NCBI GenBank assembly: GCA_015680905.1 | Contig: CM027378.1 | Coordinates: 75,855,501 to 75,919,500, forward strand | DNA: 64,000 bases | From: Coptis chinensis | Lineage: Eukaryota; Streptophyta; Magnoliopsida; Ranunculales; Ranunculaceae | Direction of reading: 5' to 3' | Part shown: positions 1 through 11,445 of the stretch, in pieces | Layout: every line of letters starts with the position of its first letter | How positions within the stretch are numbered: the first letter of the stretch is position 1 | Program-made: the position numbers and the translations under genes | The notes under the pieces: model-generated | The model's input: the letters and a program-made list of their open reading frames with translations, nothing else | Told to the model about the DNA's origin: nothing | Databases searched by the model: none

Positions 1-1
1 T

Positions 2-1182
2 GACTATGTTGTCACACAAGGTCCTATGAAATGGAGGATCTGTATTGATTACAGACGTTTAAATGCTATGACACGAAAGGATCACTTTCCTTTACCCTTT
101 ATAGATCAAATGCTCGAACGCCTAGCTGGTCATGCTTTTTATTGTTTTCTGGATGGCTACTCAGGCTATTTTCAGATTATTATTGATATTGATGACCAAG
201 AAAAGACTACCTTCACATGTCCCTTTGGAACGTATGCCTATAAACGAATGCCTTTTGGCCTTTGTAATGCTCCTGGAACCTTCCAGCGGTGTATGCTTCA
301 TATATTTAGTGACATGGTAGAGCGCTTTATGGAAGTTTTCATGGATGATTTTTCTATCTATGGAGACTCCTTCACAGACTGTTTGTCTAACCTGTCTAAG
401 GTTTTGACAAGGTGTGAAGAAAATAGCCTCGTTTTAAACTAGGAAAAGTGTCATTTCATGGTGAAAAAGAGCATAGTACTAGGTCATATTGTATCTAGTG
501 ATGGCATCGAAGTGAATAAGGCCAAACTAGATAAGATAGCGACTCTACCTAAACCACGGACTGTCTGTGATATTAGAGCATTTCTAGGCCATGCAGGTTT
601 TTATAGGCGATTTATTAAAGACTTCTCGAAAATAGCTAGGCCTTTAACTAATTTGCTTTTGAAAAATGCAATCTTTGATTTTAATTTTAACTGTAAGCAG
701 GCTTTTGAAACTTTAAAAGTCATGCTAACCTCTCTGCACCAATTATACAGCCTCCCGATTGGTCTAAACCTTTCGAACTCATGTGTGATGCTAGTGACTA
801 TGCAGTGGGTGCAGTCTTGGGACAAAAACTAGATAATAAGTCCACTGTCATTTATTATGCTAGTAAAACATTAAACGATGCTCAACAAAATTATTCAACT
901 ACAGAAAAAGAATTCTTAGCCGTCATTTATGCTTTAGATAAGTTTCGTCCTTATTTGGTTGGTTCTAAAACTTTAGTTTACACGGACCATGCAGCCCTTA
1001 AGTACCTTCTTTCAAATAAGGATGCTAAGCAGAGATTAATCCGATGGATCCTTCTCCTGCAAGAGTTCACATTAGAAATAAAGGACAAAAGAGGGGTCGA
1101 AAACGTAGTTGCCGACCACTTATCTAGACTCACAAACGACGATCGACCGATTCTCGAAGTCTATACCGGACTCTTTTCCTGA
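2..1182 (+). pseudogene. Athila/Tat-type Ty3/gypsy pol remnant: reverse transcriptase and RNase H
   Basis: Reverse transcriptase copies element RNA into DNA and RNase H removes the RNA strand. The translated residues closely match the Athila/Tat branch of plant Ty3/gypsy elements: CIDYRRLNA near 45-75, DHFPLPFIDQMLERLAGH near 80-130, the catalytic FMDD at 338-349, then LGHIV and the FLGHAGFYRRFIKDFS connection region to about 640. RNase H starts at MCDASD (781-798) and includes TEKE and YTDH, ending near DHLSRL. It is broken: a TAG at 440-442 replaces the conserved Trp of the LNWEKCHF motif, and a frameshift lies near 730-760. The 5' end of the gene lies outside the window. The coding potential is dead, but the identity is clear. 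Confidence 0.95.
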
Positions 1183-2600
1183 TGAGCATCTGTATGCCAT
1201 TTTTTCAGCACCATGGTATGCTGACATTGTAAATTATCTAGCGGCTAATGTTATGCCTTATAATTGGTCAAGGAATGAACGTAAAAAGTTTTTGGCTAGA
1301 GTTAAGTTATACTACTGGGATGAGCCCTACCTTTTTAAGTATTGTGCAGATCAGATTATTCGTCGTTGTATTCCCCAGTGGGAATATAAAGAAGTTCTAT
1401 CGTTCTGCCATGACAAAGAGTGTGGTGGACATTTTAGTGGGATGAAAACAGCCGCTAAAGTTCTGCAATGTGGATTTTATTGGCCTACCCTTTTAAGGAT
1501 GCCCAAGTGCATTGTAAGACGGTATACGTTGCCAACAACTTGGGCGAATTACTTAAACGTAATATGATGCCATTAAATCCAATCTTGATCGTAGAAATTT
1601 TCGACGCTTGGGGCATTGATTTCATGGGTCCTTTCCGGTTTCCCACGGTTTCATTTATATTCTAGTTGCCGTGGACTACGTGTCTAAATGGATAGAGGCC
1701 CTAGCTTGCCGTGAAAGCAATGACCATAAGACCGTTGTATTTTTATTAAAGAATATATTTTTCTCTGTCGGTTTGGCATTCCTAAAGCCATCATTAGTGA
1801 TGGTGTGGAACACATTTTGCAAATGAGTTTGTTGCATCCCTAGTGAAAAAGTATGGAGTTACACACAAAGTAGCAACTCCTTATCATCCACAAACTAGCG
1901 GACAAGTAGAAGTTTCTAATAGGGAAATCAAAAGATTTTAGAAACAACTGTAAACCCTAATAGGAAAGACGGGTCAAAGCGCCTATCGGATGCCTTATGG
2001 GCGATAGAACTGCTTTCAAAACTCCTATAGGTATGTCTCCCTTTAGACTTGTATTTGGGAAACCATGTCATTTGCCCGCCAATTAGAGCACCGCGGCTCG
2101 GGGCTATAAAAAGCCTTAACTTCAATATTGATGAGGCAGTGTCAAACGCAAGTTGCAATTGAATGAGCTTGAAGAAATCCGTGAGCGATTCGTGCGATCT
2201 CGCGAAGGATTATAAAGCTAACATGAAACGTGTTCATGATAAGCATATCTTGCGCAAAGAGTTTGTGGTCGGTCAAAAGGTCTTATTTTACAACTCCCGT
2301 CTACATATTTTCCCAGGAAAACTAAAAACCCGTTGGTCTGGCCTTTTTCTAGTTACTGAAGTCACCCCTTACGGGGCAATCACCTTGGTAAATCCAAATG
2401 ACAACAGTACCTTTCAAGTTAATGGTCAATGCTTAAAACATTTTCACGAACTTCGTCCCCTCGATGTAGAGGAAGTCCTTTTACAGACCACGTCTATGAG
2501 GACTGACCCTTGTCATTTGGTGTACTTACTTTCATTTCCATATACTGATAAGTACACCATTCAGGTAATCGGGCCCTCCCTATGGAGTGTGTGGCTGTAA
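1109..2600 (+). pseudogene. Athila/Tat-type Ty3/gypsy pol remnant: integrase
   Basis: Integrase inserts the element DNA into the host genome. The pieces run in order downstream of RNase H: a zinc-binding H2C2 region (CHDKECGGHFSG near 1405-1440, then GFYWPTL), the core with GIDFMGPF (about 1611-1640), a second-Asp segment near 1795 and the conserved [10 protein letters not shown] near 1880-1910, then a C-terminal domain (2163-2470) with VLFYNSRL, FPGKLKTRWSGLF and VNGQCLKHF. Several frameshifts separate them (near 1490, 1640, 1770 and 1930-2160), so no integrase can be made. It is collinear with the preceding reverse transcriptase and on the same strand, so both belong to one element. Confidence 0.93.
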
Positions 2601-2841
2601 GTACCGGATCCTAAGTCTACAGTCATAATTCACGTTTTCCACTTTTGCATGTTTTCTCGGTTTTTGAGTCATGTTCCTCTATGGAGTGAATTATGTATTT
2701 ATTGTTTTTCGTGTTTCTTATAATAAACATATAAAAATAAAATTAAAATTCTTAAAATCATAGAAATAGCAATCCAACAAGTCTTGGGAATCTGACTTTA
2801 AACGACCCACGTTGTAAACAAATTTTGTGTTTAAAAACTTG

Positions 2842-2856
2842 TTTGGGGGTGGGCAG
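2842..2856 (+). promoter_or_regulatory. Internal polypurine-tract-like motif after pol
   Basis: TTTGGGGGTGGGCAG lies 240 bases after the pol remnant. It resembles the true polypurine tract of this element at 8286-8298. Some Athila-group elements are known to carry a second tract between pol and the 3' region. No LTR-like TG terminus with a matching CA end was found just after it, so I read it as internal. Confidence 0.5.
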
Positions 2857-4847
2857 TCAATCTTTCCATCGGGATTGTTCGAACTTTCCATTGGTTTTGT
2901 TTAGGCCCATTAGTTCAATTGGGTTGACGTAATCTAAACTAAGATTTCCTTCGTTCGCATAACTTACGTCACACACGCACTTCGAGGCGTTCTTCCACCC
3001 TCTTATACGTCACCCATGGTTGGAATTGAGTGTTTTATGAATCATTGGATTGGAAATTCTCTACTGATCATTTCCATAACTCATTCGCCAAAATCGGGCC
3101 AATAACGAAGCGGCAAATTGAGTTTGAATTTGCGCGAAAAATCGGAAAATTTCGGAATTCAAACTGGGCTTGGGCCCAACCCGCGACGCGACGCCAAGGC
3201 GTCTCCTTCCTTCCCAACCCGCGACGCATTGTTTCCACTTCAATCCCAAACCGCCGGGTTACATGTTAAATTAAATTTTGGAAACCAAAATAAAAAATAA
3301 ATATAGAGAGGGAAGAAAACCTAACTACACCTACACCAAGGAAATCAAATCCACCTAAATCTTCTAAAACAATCATCACCACCAACCCAACTTCAAAAAC
3401 AGCCAACAATTATAGTTTCCACCACCACCACCAACGCCACCAACGCCGCTTTTAGTAGTTTTCTTCAAAACTTCGCCTCCCCACGGTCTACAAACCATTA
3501 GTAGTCTAAGAAATTTCAATGGCGCTTACGACGTAGAATTTTGCCTTAACACGCGTTTGCTTCCGACGATTTCCAGCCATTTTACGACGCTGGAGATGTT
3601 CAAGAGACATTGGAATGGACTGTGGTACTCAACTGAGGAGTTCTATCACTATGATTTGGTAGAACAGTTTTATAAAAAGCGAGAATTGGAAGGGGATAGG
3701 ATTTTCATAAAGTTAGGAGGAACGCGGAGAGAAGTAACGACATTTGTTAGCTGAACTGTTAGGAATTACGCTTTGAAAGCAACCTAGTAACGACAATTCG
3801 TGAACCCCAAAGATACCGGAGTTCCCGCTTTGATGAAGGATACCGCCGTGGAGGGTGAATACAATCCGACATCCCATTCGTCCCCGCCAGATCATTTTCG
3901 AGAACCAATCAACCGGTCAGATTGGTGGATTGGTAGGAACGCCCCTGAAAGACAAAGTCGCTGATATCGGCCCCGCAATGTCCGCACGTTCTCTGGATTT
4001 TGCAAACAAAGAAGTATAATTTCTGCATCCTTGATTTAATGTTTAATGTGATTCGAGGAGTGGGGAAGAGTTTAGTGCCTCTTCCCATATTGATCACTAA
4101 GATCATGCTCTCCTTTAGAGTCGCCGCAAGATCTGCTCCTATTAAGATCAAATTGCATTCTAATGCAAGTATCTATATGGATTGCATCCAAGAGACTTGG
4201 CCGTTGTCTGAAGAAAAATGGATGAGTCGGAGGATGAAAGGGAAGATATGACATGGATGGATGAAGATGCATTAGAGAAGTGTAATTCTAATGTAGAACG
4301 ATGCAAGTATTGCAAACCGCCTTTATGCGTTTATGGTATTTGTGGAGATATCCGAAATAGACGATAGTAGTTCAAAAGAAGCAAGGGAACCTTCGAGGAG
4401 GAGATTTGAAATGCTCGAAGGGGTTCCGACGATATCTTGTATAACATAGAGACTATCCACCAGAACAACAAACCCGGTATCACGATTTTCGATCGAGATG
4501 GAAGCCCAACGCTTGTTCCGAATAGAGATGCTACGACGCGCCAACCACCCGTGGAGGACTCTGTTTCAGCCGAGTCCGACGGCATGAGCGTCGTCGCCAA
4601 AGACGAGGGTTCAAGCCAATCTCCATCTCGGGTCCATCATCATCACAAAACTAGGTGTTCACCCCCTACTGAGTTCACCGTTATTTCATAAATTCGCTTT
4701 TATTAGAAGGATTTTAATTCAAGAGTTAAATTTAAATAGTAATGTGTTTATTTAATGTTGTTTGGATTTATATTTTATTTTATTTTTAATATAATTGGTT
4801 ATTTTCGAGTACTGCTTGTTTTATCATTTATCCCACCTTCCCGACTT

Positions 4848-4860
4848 CTTTGGGGGTGGA
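4848..4860 (+). promoter_or_regulatory. Second internal polypurine-tract-like motif
   Basis: CTTTGGGGGTGGA repeats the core of the tracts at 2842 and 8286. It is not followed by the TGATAA terminus seen at the real LTR border. Role unknown. Confidence 0.4.
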
Positions 4861-5274
4861 AATATTTAGACCGAGCATAAGTCGTTATATGATCATATAT
4901 ATGTGAAGTTGTCTTGGAGGAAAGATTGATAATTTGGCCGATATCGGTATATCTATGACTTGTGTGGTGGTAGCATGAAATCTAGGAGAGTTTAGAAGTT
5001 CCTATTCTAAATCCAGTATGAAAGATACCAGGATTTTTAGGAAATCATGAAAATGGCTTGTTTCCATTTTCGGTTTTGGGAATTTTCCTATTTCCGGAAA
5101 TTGCCTTCAAATAAATAGGGAACTTCCCGATTCATTTTGGAAGCTCCTAACCTATTTAAACTCCATCCTTTCTACACTAACAAACCACAATACATCCCAC
5201 CATCATCCCGCACCATCCACTCCAAGTTTTACCTTCTTTTTGCTCTAAACTCCGGTTTCAGGCTTTACGAAGCA

Positions 5275-5500
5275 CGCTTACGCTTTGTCGAGCGCCTCCA
5301 CCGCTCCTTTACTTTTTTGAAGAATTTTTGTCGAGCGCTAACCGCTCATACCGAGCGCCCGACCGCCTCAACTATCGGACCTAGAGCGCGACCATTCCAT
5401 ACCAAGCGACCACCACCATAACATTGTAATCGCATTTACATAAGAGCGCCGCACCGCTTCTATACTGAAGCCAAGACGCCTACCGCCTTCGTGGAACGCT
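5275..5500 (+). repeat. Irregular array of GAGCGC / ACCGC motifs
   Basis: The phrases GAGCGC and ACCGCT or ACCGCC recur about every 25-40 bases (near 5290, 5333, 5358, 5390, 5444 and 5480) in otherwise AT-rich DNA. It lies in the degenerate Athila 3' region. No family was recognised. It may be a decayed short tandem repeat. Confidence 0.4.
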
Positions 5501-8285
5501 GAAATTTCCAATTTTCACGGGGTCATTCCAAGATTTTTGTGGAACTGTTCAAAGAGTAGTTAAGATGACATCTCCTCGTAGTCATACCTGAACACAGTCT
5601 TTCAAGATGTGTTGGGCACCGAGACTTATGGACACCGGTTCCGGCTAATCGATCTGATTAGGATGGCGCCATCTATCGGTAAGTGATGACGAGTCATATT
5701 CACCACAACTTACTGCTTATTTCTATGACCACGTTAAATTCTATTGTAATCGGGATGGAGATCAAGAATTCTCCGTCAGAGTCGAGTCGATGACACGACA
5801 CATGAATTCAATAAAAATTTGGTCGCCTTTAGTTTTAGGAATACCAATACCGATCCTGCTCACACATGGGCATATATGACCGATAATGCATATCTTTATG
5901 ATTATACATATTTCCATGATTATTATGGGGAGGGTATTTCGAGTAATGGACCGGGGCTTATATAGCATTGCCCTTGGTAGCCTTTCCTTAAACGTAGGCA
6001 CCACCATGTTATTCATCCCGATGAATATTTTTTGGGGAATGGCGCTTCATTTCGCAAAACAAGATCTTTGCTGTGACATTTTCCTCGCTTTAGGCGGAGG
6101 GACGCCGCTATGACATTCCCCGAAGTTTTGGTCACTAGTCTTAAGAGAGCCCAAACCATGAGGCATAAGTATCTTCTTATGCCTGTGTTGGTAAGCCGCA
6201 TCATGCGTAGTTGTTTACCGTATTCTCGTGCACAATTCACGATTGGAAAGGGTTGAAGTCATGAGACCCACCAATAGGTGGTTCGCTCATTCGCGAATAA
6301 TGACTTGGCTGGGATGACAAAGTGCAGCCTCATTTGGTCGCCCATTACATCCCATCGGACATAATAACACTTAATAGGTTAGCATTAGTAGATGATAAAT
6401 GGCGGCAAGCTTGGCAAGTTATAATGGATCGGCGGGGATCGCGAAGGAACCTCATATCTTTAATGAGAAGGAGGATGCTTAAGCCGAGATAAGGTAAGTT
6501 TTAGTTTTTTAGTGTCCGCTTATGTCCCAAGCAATTTCATTTTTGTTAACCCCATAATGGGTGGAACTCATTATAGAGTTCGTCGCCGGTTTTATTTCCT
6601 ATAGTAGTATCGTTCTAACTTTGTTTTTTGATGTTCCCCGATTTCACACGCTTTCAATGGTATTTTTCCTACCCTCTTTATTTAAAATACTTTGAGGACA
6701 AAGCATGATTCTTGTTTTGGGGCATAGAAACACGTGTAATTGAGGCATCTGTTAGGATATAGATATGTATAATATGCATTTGTTTTCTAGTTAAAATTTT
6801 TTAAAAAAAAAATTCAAAAATATAAATAAATAAGTTATGCTATACACTTAGGAATATTGGTATTGTTTTCTTTCTCCATGCTCTTAGCAATCTAGAAGTC
6901 TCACGTAGCTTTTGCATCAGAATAATTGTTAGAAACTTAGGTTAATATATAGGTAATAATCTTTGCATCTATCTATAAATATATTACATGAGTATCTATG
7001 ATTGTTAGCAGTAAGTTTCTGAAATCTAGGCTAGAGTACTTATTCTACAAATCCTGTGAGAATATAGCCTAAAGCCTTATATGAGCGAAACAATTGAGAA
7101 ATGACACAAGGGAGAAGTAAAATCCGGATAGAGATATCACACGTCCACTTGCTTGATCACTATGCCATATCCTAAGCGAGAATTTAGGCCCTTTTTGGAT
7201 CGATATAGCCAGAAATTCAAACCTATGAATTATTTTCCGCTAGTCGCCCCTCTGAGCCTTTCTTTAGCCTTCCACAAACCACAATTCCTTTACCCTGTTA
7301 CAAAAACAAAAACAAAATAAAAAAAAAAATCAACCTACCCAATTTAGAATAAGTCTGAGAATAGAATGAGTGAAGAAAGAAGAAGAGAAAAACCTGTGTA
7401 AACAAAAATTAGTTAGTTGCTTCAGAAAAAGAAAAGAAGTTTCCATCCAAGAAAAAGAAAAAAAAAATATAGAAATAAATAAAAACTCCAATAAAAGGGA
7501 GTCAAAAGCCAAAGAAAAGAAAAAGAAAAATATGGCTAAGGATGGAAACAAAGTATAGAAGCAAAAGAAAATAACAATGTTTTCTCTAAGTTACATAATA
7601 TGAAGACTCTATTATCTCGGACTTGTCCTTTTGAATATCCATTTCCTTCCTTCTTAAACCATCTCCTAATCCCCATGACACCTAATAAAGACCTCTAGCT
7701 CAATTAGGAATAGGTTAGTGTGATAGTAAGTGGCGATGTGTTTGATCGACCCGGCTTCCTTGTTGTCATTGAGATTGTAAGGTAAAGTGTGTCCACTGCA
7801 TTAATCGAGCAAATAAAACTTGAGTGGAAAAATCAGAGTGGTTTTGTCTTGACATTTATGTAAGGACCTACTTAAGGACGCTTATTCGAAGTTTTCAAAA
7901 CTAACCTCGCTAGGGCATTTCATAGTATTACTCATAGTATATATATTTGTATCATAGATGATTGATTATTATGCATATATTAGTTTAGGTTTTTAACTTG
8001 GTTATTCTTATTCAATGCTAGTGAGATGTATAGATAGTTGGGACATGAATGAGGAAAATAATAGTTTTATTTCTTAGTCGTTGTAGTATAGTTGAAGTTT
8101 GTGAGTACCTTCACTGGAAAACTCTCACGAGGCAATAACTCGTCCACTAGGGAATTCCTAGTGGTTTAAGGCCTTGTTGCATAGGGTCAATGCAATCGCA
8201 CTCAGCGAAATGAGAGTAGATAGAACTCCATTTTTGGTCACTTATTTTAATTTCTCATCTTTGCTTGAGGACAAGAAAAATGCTG

Positions 8286-8298
8286 TTTGGGGGTGGTT
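8286..8298 (+). promoter_or_regulatory. Polypurine tract of the Athila/Tat element
   Basis: TTTGGGGGTGGTT lies directly before the LTR terminus TGATAAGAG. A G-rich tract abutting the 3' LTR is the plus-strand primer site of LTR retrotransposons. The preceding text (CTTGAGGACAAG) is also typical for this clade. Confidence 0.85.
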
Positions 8299-9764
8299 TG
8301 ATAAGAGCCCAAAACTATAGTTTTAACCCTTTAACAATCATACTTTTGGACCAATTATGTGAGTAATAATTAAGAGTTAACACCGACATTTGTTTTATGC
8401 ATTTCAGGCTTCAAAGTCCATTATATGCAGAAATGTGCCACTTTAGTGAGATAAAGGAGAAAAGGTCGGTTACTAAGGAGTTACGTGATTAAAAGCCAAG
8501 ATTCAAGAAGATAAAGCCTTCCTAAAGCCCGGTCAAAACCTGAAAAGTCGACATGGGCTGAAACAGTACACAAGTCAGCAGAACTTCCGAAAGCCGTATC
8601 TTTGGACTCAGACCTCGGAATTGGGCTTACCTTATGAAAAAACGACCGGCTCGGAAAGAGCTTTCCAATGGTCTAAGCCTTGACCCAATCAGAGGAGCAG
8701 AAGTGGACAAAAAGTCTATGGAAGCCAACTGCAGCTGAAGAGGTCTTTTTGGACTGAAAGAATTGGGTTTTGGGCCTGATTCTCTGGCCCAAAACATGGC
8801 TCCAAGCCCATGCACGATTTTTGGATCTGAAAGTATAAAAACCAAAGTTTAGCTCTTTGTTAATGGTAGCTAGTTAGACCTAAAATAATATAGATAATTC
8901 TAGATCTGTTTTCATTAATTAAATTAAGCTTTAGTTCCATTTTAAATTCTTGTTTTAGATTAAGTCTTTGAATCATTGTTCTTGATTGATTAGATAAATA
9001 AAATAGTTGTTTTCTCAATTTCGAATTGTGTTATTTCAATTTATAGATCTGATTTTAATTCTTGTTGATTATCATTCCATAGTTTAAATAGATTGAACCA
9101 TTGTTAGTTAATTTAGTTAAGTTAGAATTTTAATATGATGGGTAGTTATAATGAAATGGGAAATGATGGTTTGATGACTCAAGGCTAAAACCTCCATTAG
9201 AGGGGTTGATGAAGCCTTGATAAAAATTTAGTGGTATAGTGTAGAAACATTGTAGAATCTATTCCAATCTAGAAGGTCGTGATTCGCCATGAGAATGGGT
9301 GGACGACCTCACATGCTAGTTAGTACTCGGTAGAAATGCCATGAACACTAGGGATTAGAACTCGAATTTCTTGCCGTAAGAACGTAAGAATCGAGATACA
9401 AGAATCTATGTTAGGCTATACGTTGGATTCGAGGTGGATTCAATTCCCCTCTAATCCTTTATCTAGATTCAAGCACAATCATATTTCCATAGCATTCGTA
9501 GTTAAATTCAAGTAATCAAATTTAGTAAGTATCGTAGTATATCACCTTCGTAAAGCTCTCATTGACTTAAGACCGATTAATTAGATTAGAAAACAATTCC
9601 ATGCTAGAGCACTAGGAGTGGAACGAACTTCCTACTCCACTATCTGTTCAATAGAAAGAGAGTAGAAACTTTGATAAATATAGACTCATAAATAGTTTTA
9701 GTTTACTTACGTTTTGAGTTCATCGTTCATTTCGTAGGTAGACTATTCATTTTTTATATTATCA
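8299..9764 (+). mobile_element. 3' LTR of the Athila/Tat element
   Basis: The LTR is 1466 bp. It begins TGATAA and ends TTATCA, a perfect 6-base terminal inverted repeat, and starts right after the polypurine tract. The DNA at 9765 continues a different repeat (an LTR related to those at 21764-35487) in its middle, so this border is an insertion junction. The 5' LTR and the partner TSD (expected ACTGT) lie left of the window. It carries no coding content; open frames in it are incidental. Confidence 0.85.
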
Positions 9765-11445
9765 ACTGTAGACTGTTTAATTGTGCTACATTTTATGTTG
9801 TAAATTGTATGGACAAATCAAATGTTGAAATGCTGTGGAAGCTGATATAAATTTGGTTGTCATTATCTAATTAAGATTTGACGTTGATATTGTGACACTA
9901 TGTAATATGTTGGGATATATATATTGAATGCAATAGTTTTGGAGACATAGATGTATAAAAGCTTTATTATTTTATATGTGAGATGCTACTATGAGGTAGT
10001 ATAATATGTGTAGATATTTTCCCACGGGTTTGTGGCGTAGTGCAATAATATATTGGCACGTGAAAGAATGAAATTGGTTATTAGATATAATCGAGATATT
10101 TCTAAATATTGTGGCTTAGTGCAATAAGGTAATTGACCTGCACGTGATATAGTGGAATGTTTATGAGTCATAAATGTATGACACCTGAATAAATTATGTA
10201 ACGAAAATCCTAGAACCTGACTACCACAACTCATGTGATCTGCCCTGTGTAGGCGTATTTGATATATAAGATGTGGTATATATATGAGATGTTGATTGAC
10301 CCATGTGTTGGGCAATCGTAGCCGAATAGTTGCTTGATATATAAGATGTTGATATATAAGATGTTGTATATATATGAGATGTTGATTGACCCATGTGTTG
10401 GGCAATCGTAGCTGAATAGTGGCTTGATATATAAGATGTTGATATATAAGATGTTATATATATATGAGATGTTGATTTACCCATGTGTTGGGCAATCGTA
10501 GCCGAATAGTGGCTTGATTATTCTGTTCGCAAAATAGAACGAGATGCACAATATTTTATGCCGAATAGTGGCATTACTTACATAATTGCTTCCGTGTGAT
10601 GATTTACCTGGTGTGCGGCATCCCGCTCAGGGTGGTTACGCACGGAGTGGTTCATTATGTAAGGGGAGGCATGTGGATGTACATGTTCGGCGTTGGGTAG
10701 CGATTGTGGTAGCCAGGGAAACTAGGTAAGACATAGATACGACGTGATTTTAGGGACACACAAAGAAAGCCTTAAATAATCTAATTATGGTAATATGTTG
10801 GTTATTTGTTTAGTTGAACCTAAGGCGCCTCGATGGAGGAACTACCTGCCTTATTTATTATGTGTATAATTTGTTGCGTGGTTAGTGGGAAGTTAAGGCG
10901 CCTCAGTGGAGGAACTACCTGCCTTAATTATTGTACTTAAGGATGTTATATTAGTCGTTGAAAGTTAAGGCGCCTCGGTGGAGGAACTAACTGCCGTATG
11001 GTTTGTGTATATATTGGTATAAGTATATGATGTATTTTAGAGCTACTCACACCAGCATTTTTATAATGCTGACCCGATTTGCATGTTTGCTTATCGGGTG
11101 TGTTCATTAAATGAACACAGTTGATAAGTCTTGACAGGTTTAGTGTTGAAGAAGATTGGTTGCTGCTTGTGGTTTGCGTTAGCGTTGCATATCAGGATAT
11201 GTTTTGTTTTCCCTCGAGGTGATATAGAGTTTCAGTCGAGACAAAGTTATTTGTATTTTCATTTGTAAATTTTTGTAATGAAGAGGACATTTGTTTAATT
11301 GAAATTTTTATTGGTTTTTAAATTATCCGCATATTTAAACTGTTTATGGGATTTTTGGAAGTGGAGAGTGCGTCACACCTCGGAGATCGAAGAGTCGGGA
11401 ACAAATAATGTTTTTCCGAATTCTGTCGAAATTCGGGGTGTGACA
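9765..11445 (+). mobile_element. Old LTR remnant of the Tekay/Del-like family, 3' half
   Basis: This stretch is homologous along its length to the 3' half of the three LTRs at 21764-35487 (compare 23700-25393). It shares GGCACGTGAAAGAA, the GTGGTTACGCACGGAGTGG phrase, three AGGCGCCTC..GGAGGAACTA units (10824-10995), ATCGGGTGTGTTCATTAAA and the terminal ATTCGGGGTGTGACA. It ends at 11445 and is not followed by a primer-binding site, so it is a solo or 3' LTR. Its 5' half was separated by the Athila insertion and lies outside the window. It is clearly more diverged than the three younger copies and so serves as an outgroup for them. Confidence 0.85.
10255..10520 (+). repeat. 90-bp tandem repeat, about three copies
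   Basis: The phrase GTTGATTGACCCATGTGTTG recurs at 10291, 10381 and (with one change) 10471, an exact 90-base period. Each unit also holds GGCAATCGTAGC, a GAATAGT phrase and GATATATAAGATGTT. It is confined to the old LTR remnant; the younger LTRs have only a single related segment there. Overlapping long open frames on the minus strand are products of the repeat. Confidence 0.9.

Larger units (their letters stand above)
2601..8285 (+). other. Degenerate 3' region of the Athila/Tat element (no recognisable gene)
   Basis: This 5.7-kb stretch between pol and the 3' LTR corresponds to the long region in which Athila-group elements may carry an extra ORF. Only short open pieces remain (for example 3557-3754, 4437-4691, 5137-5421, 5886-6113), and none matches a family I can name. 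Visible structure: TATA-like AT stretches before A/C-rich leaders near 3290-3330 and 5150, a second polypurine-like tract at 4848-4860, a motif-rich stretch at 5275-5500, an A/T-rich stretch near 6780-6830 and a purine-rich stretch at 7365-7570. It is probably untranslated or a decayed ORF. Confidence 0.6.

Noticed and set aside
2850..4850. An LTR starting just after the first polypurine-like tract
   Set aside because: No TG...CA termini with matching repeats were found; the true LTR is at 8299-9764, with TGATAA/TTATCA ends.
7330..7558. Overlapping Phe/Ser-rich and Lys-rich frames on both strands
   Set aside because: A purine-rich low-complexity stretch in the Athila 3' region gives both; not coding.
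10221..10484. Open minus-strand frames of 87 and 138 residues with repeated SHIYTTSYIS
   Set aside because: They arise from the 90-bp tandem repeat, whose length is a multiple of three; no homology and located inside an LTR remnant.
10255..10520. Possible CRISPR array
   Set aside because: The repeat is contiguous without unique spacers and the DNA is plant nuclear; it is a tandem repeat within an LTR.
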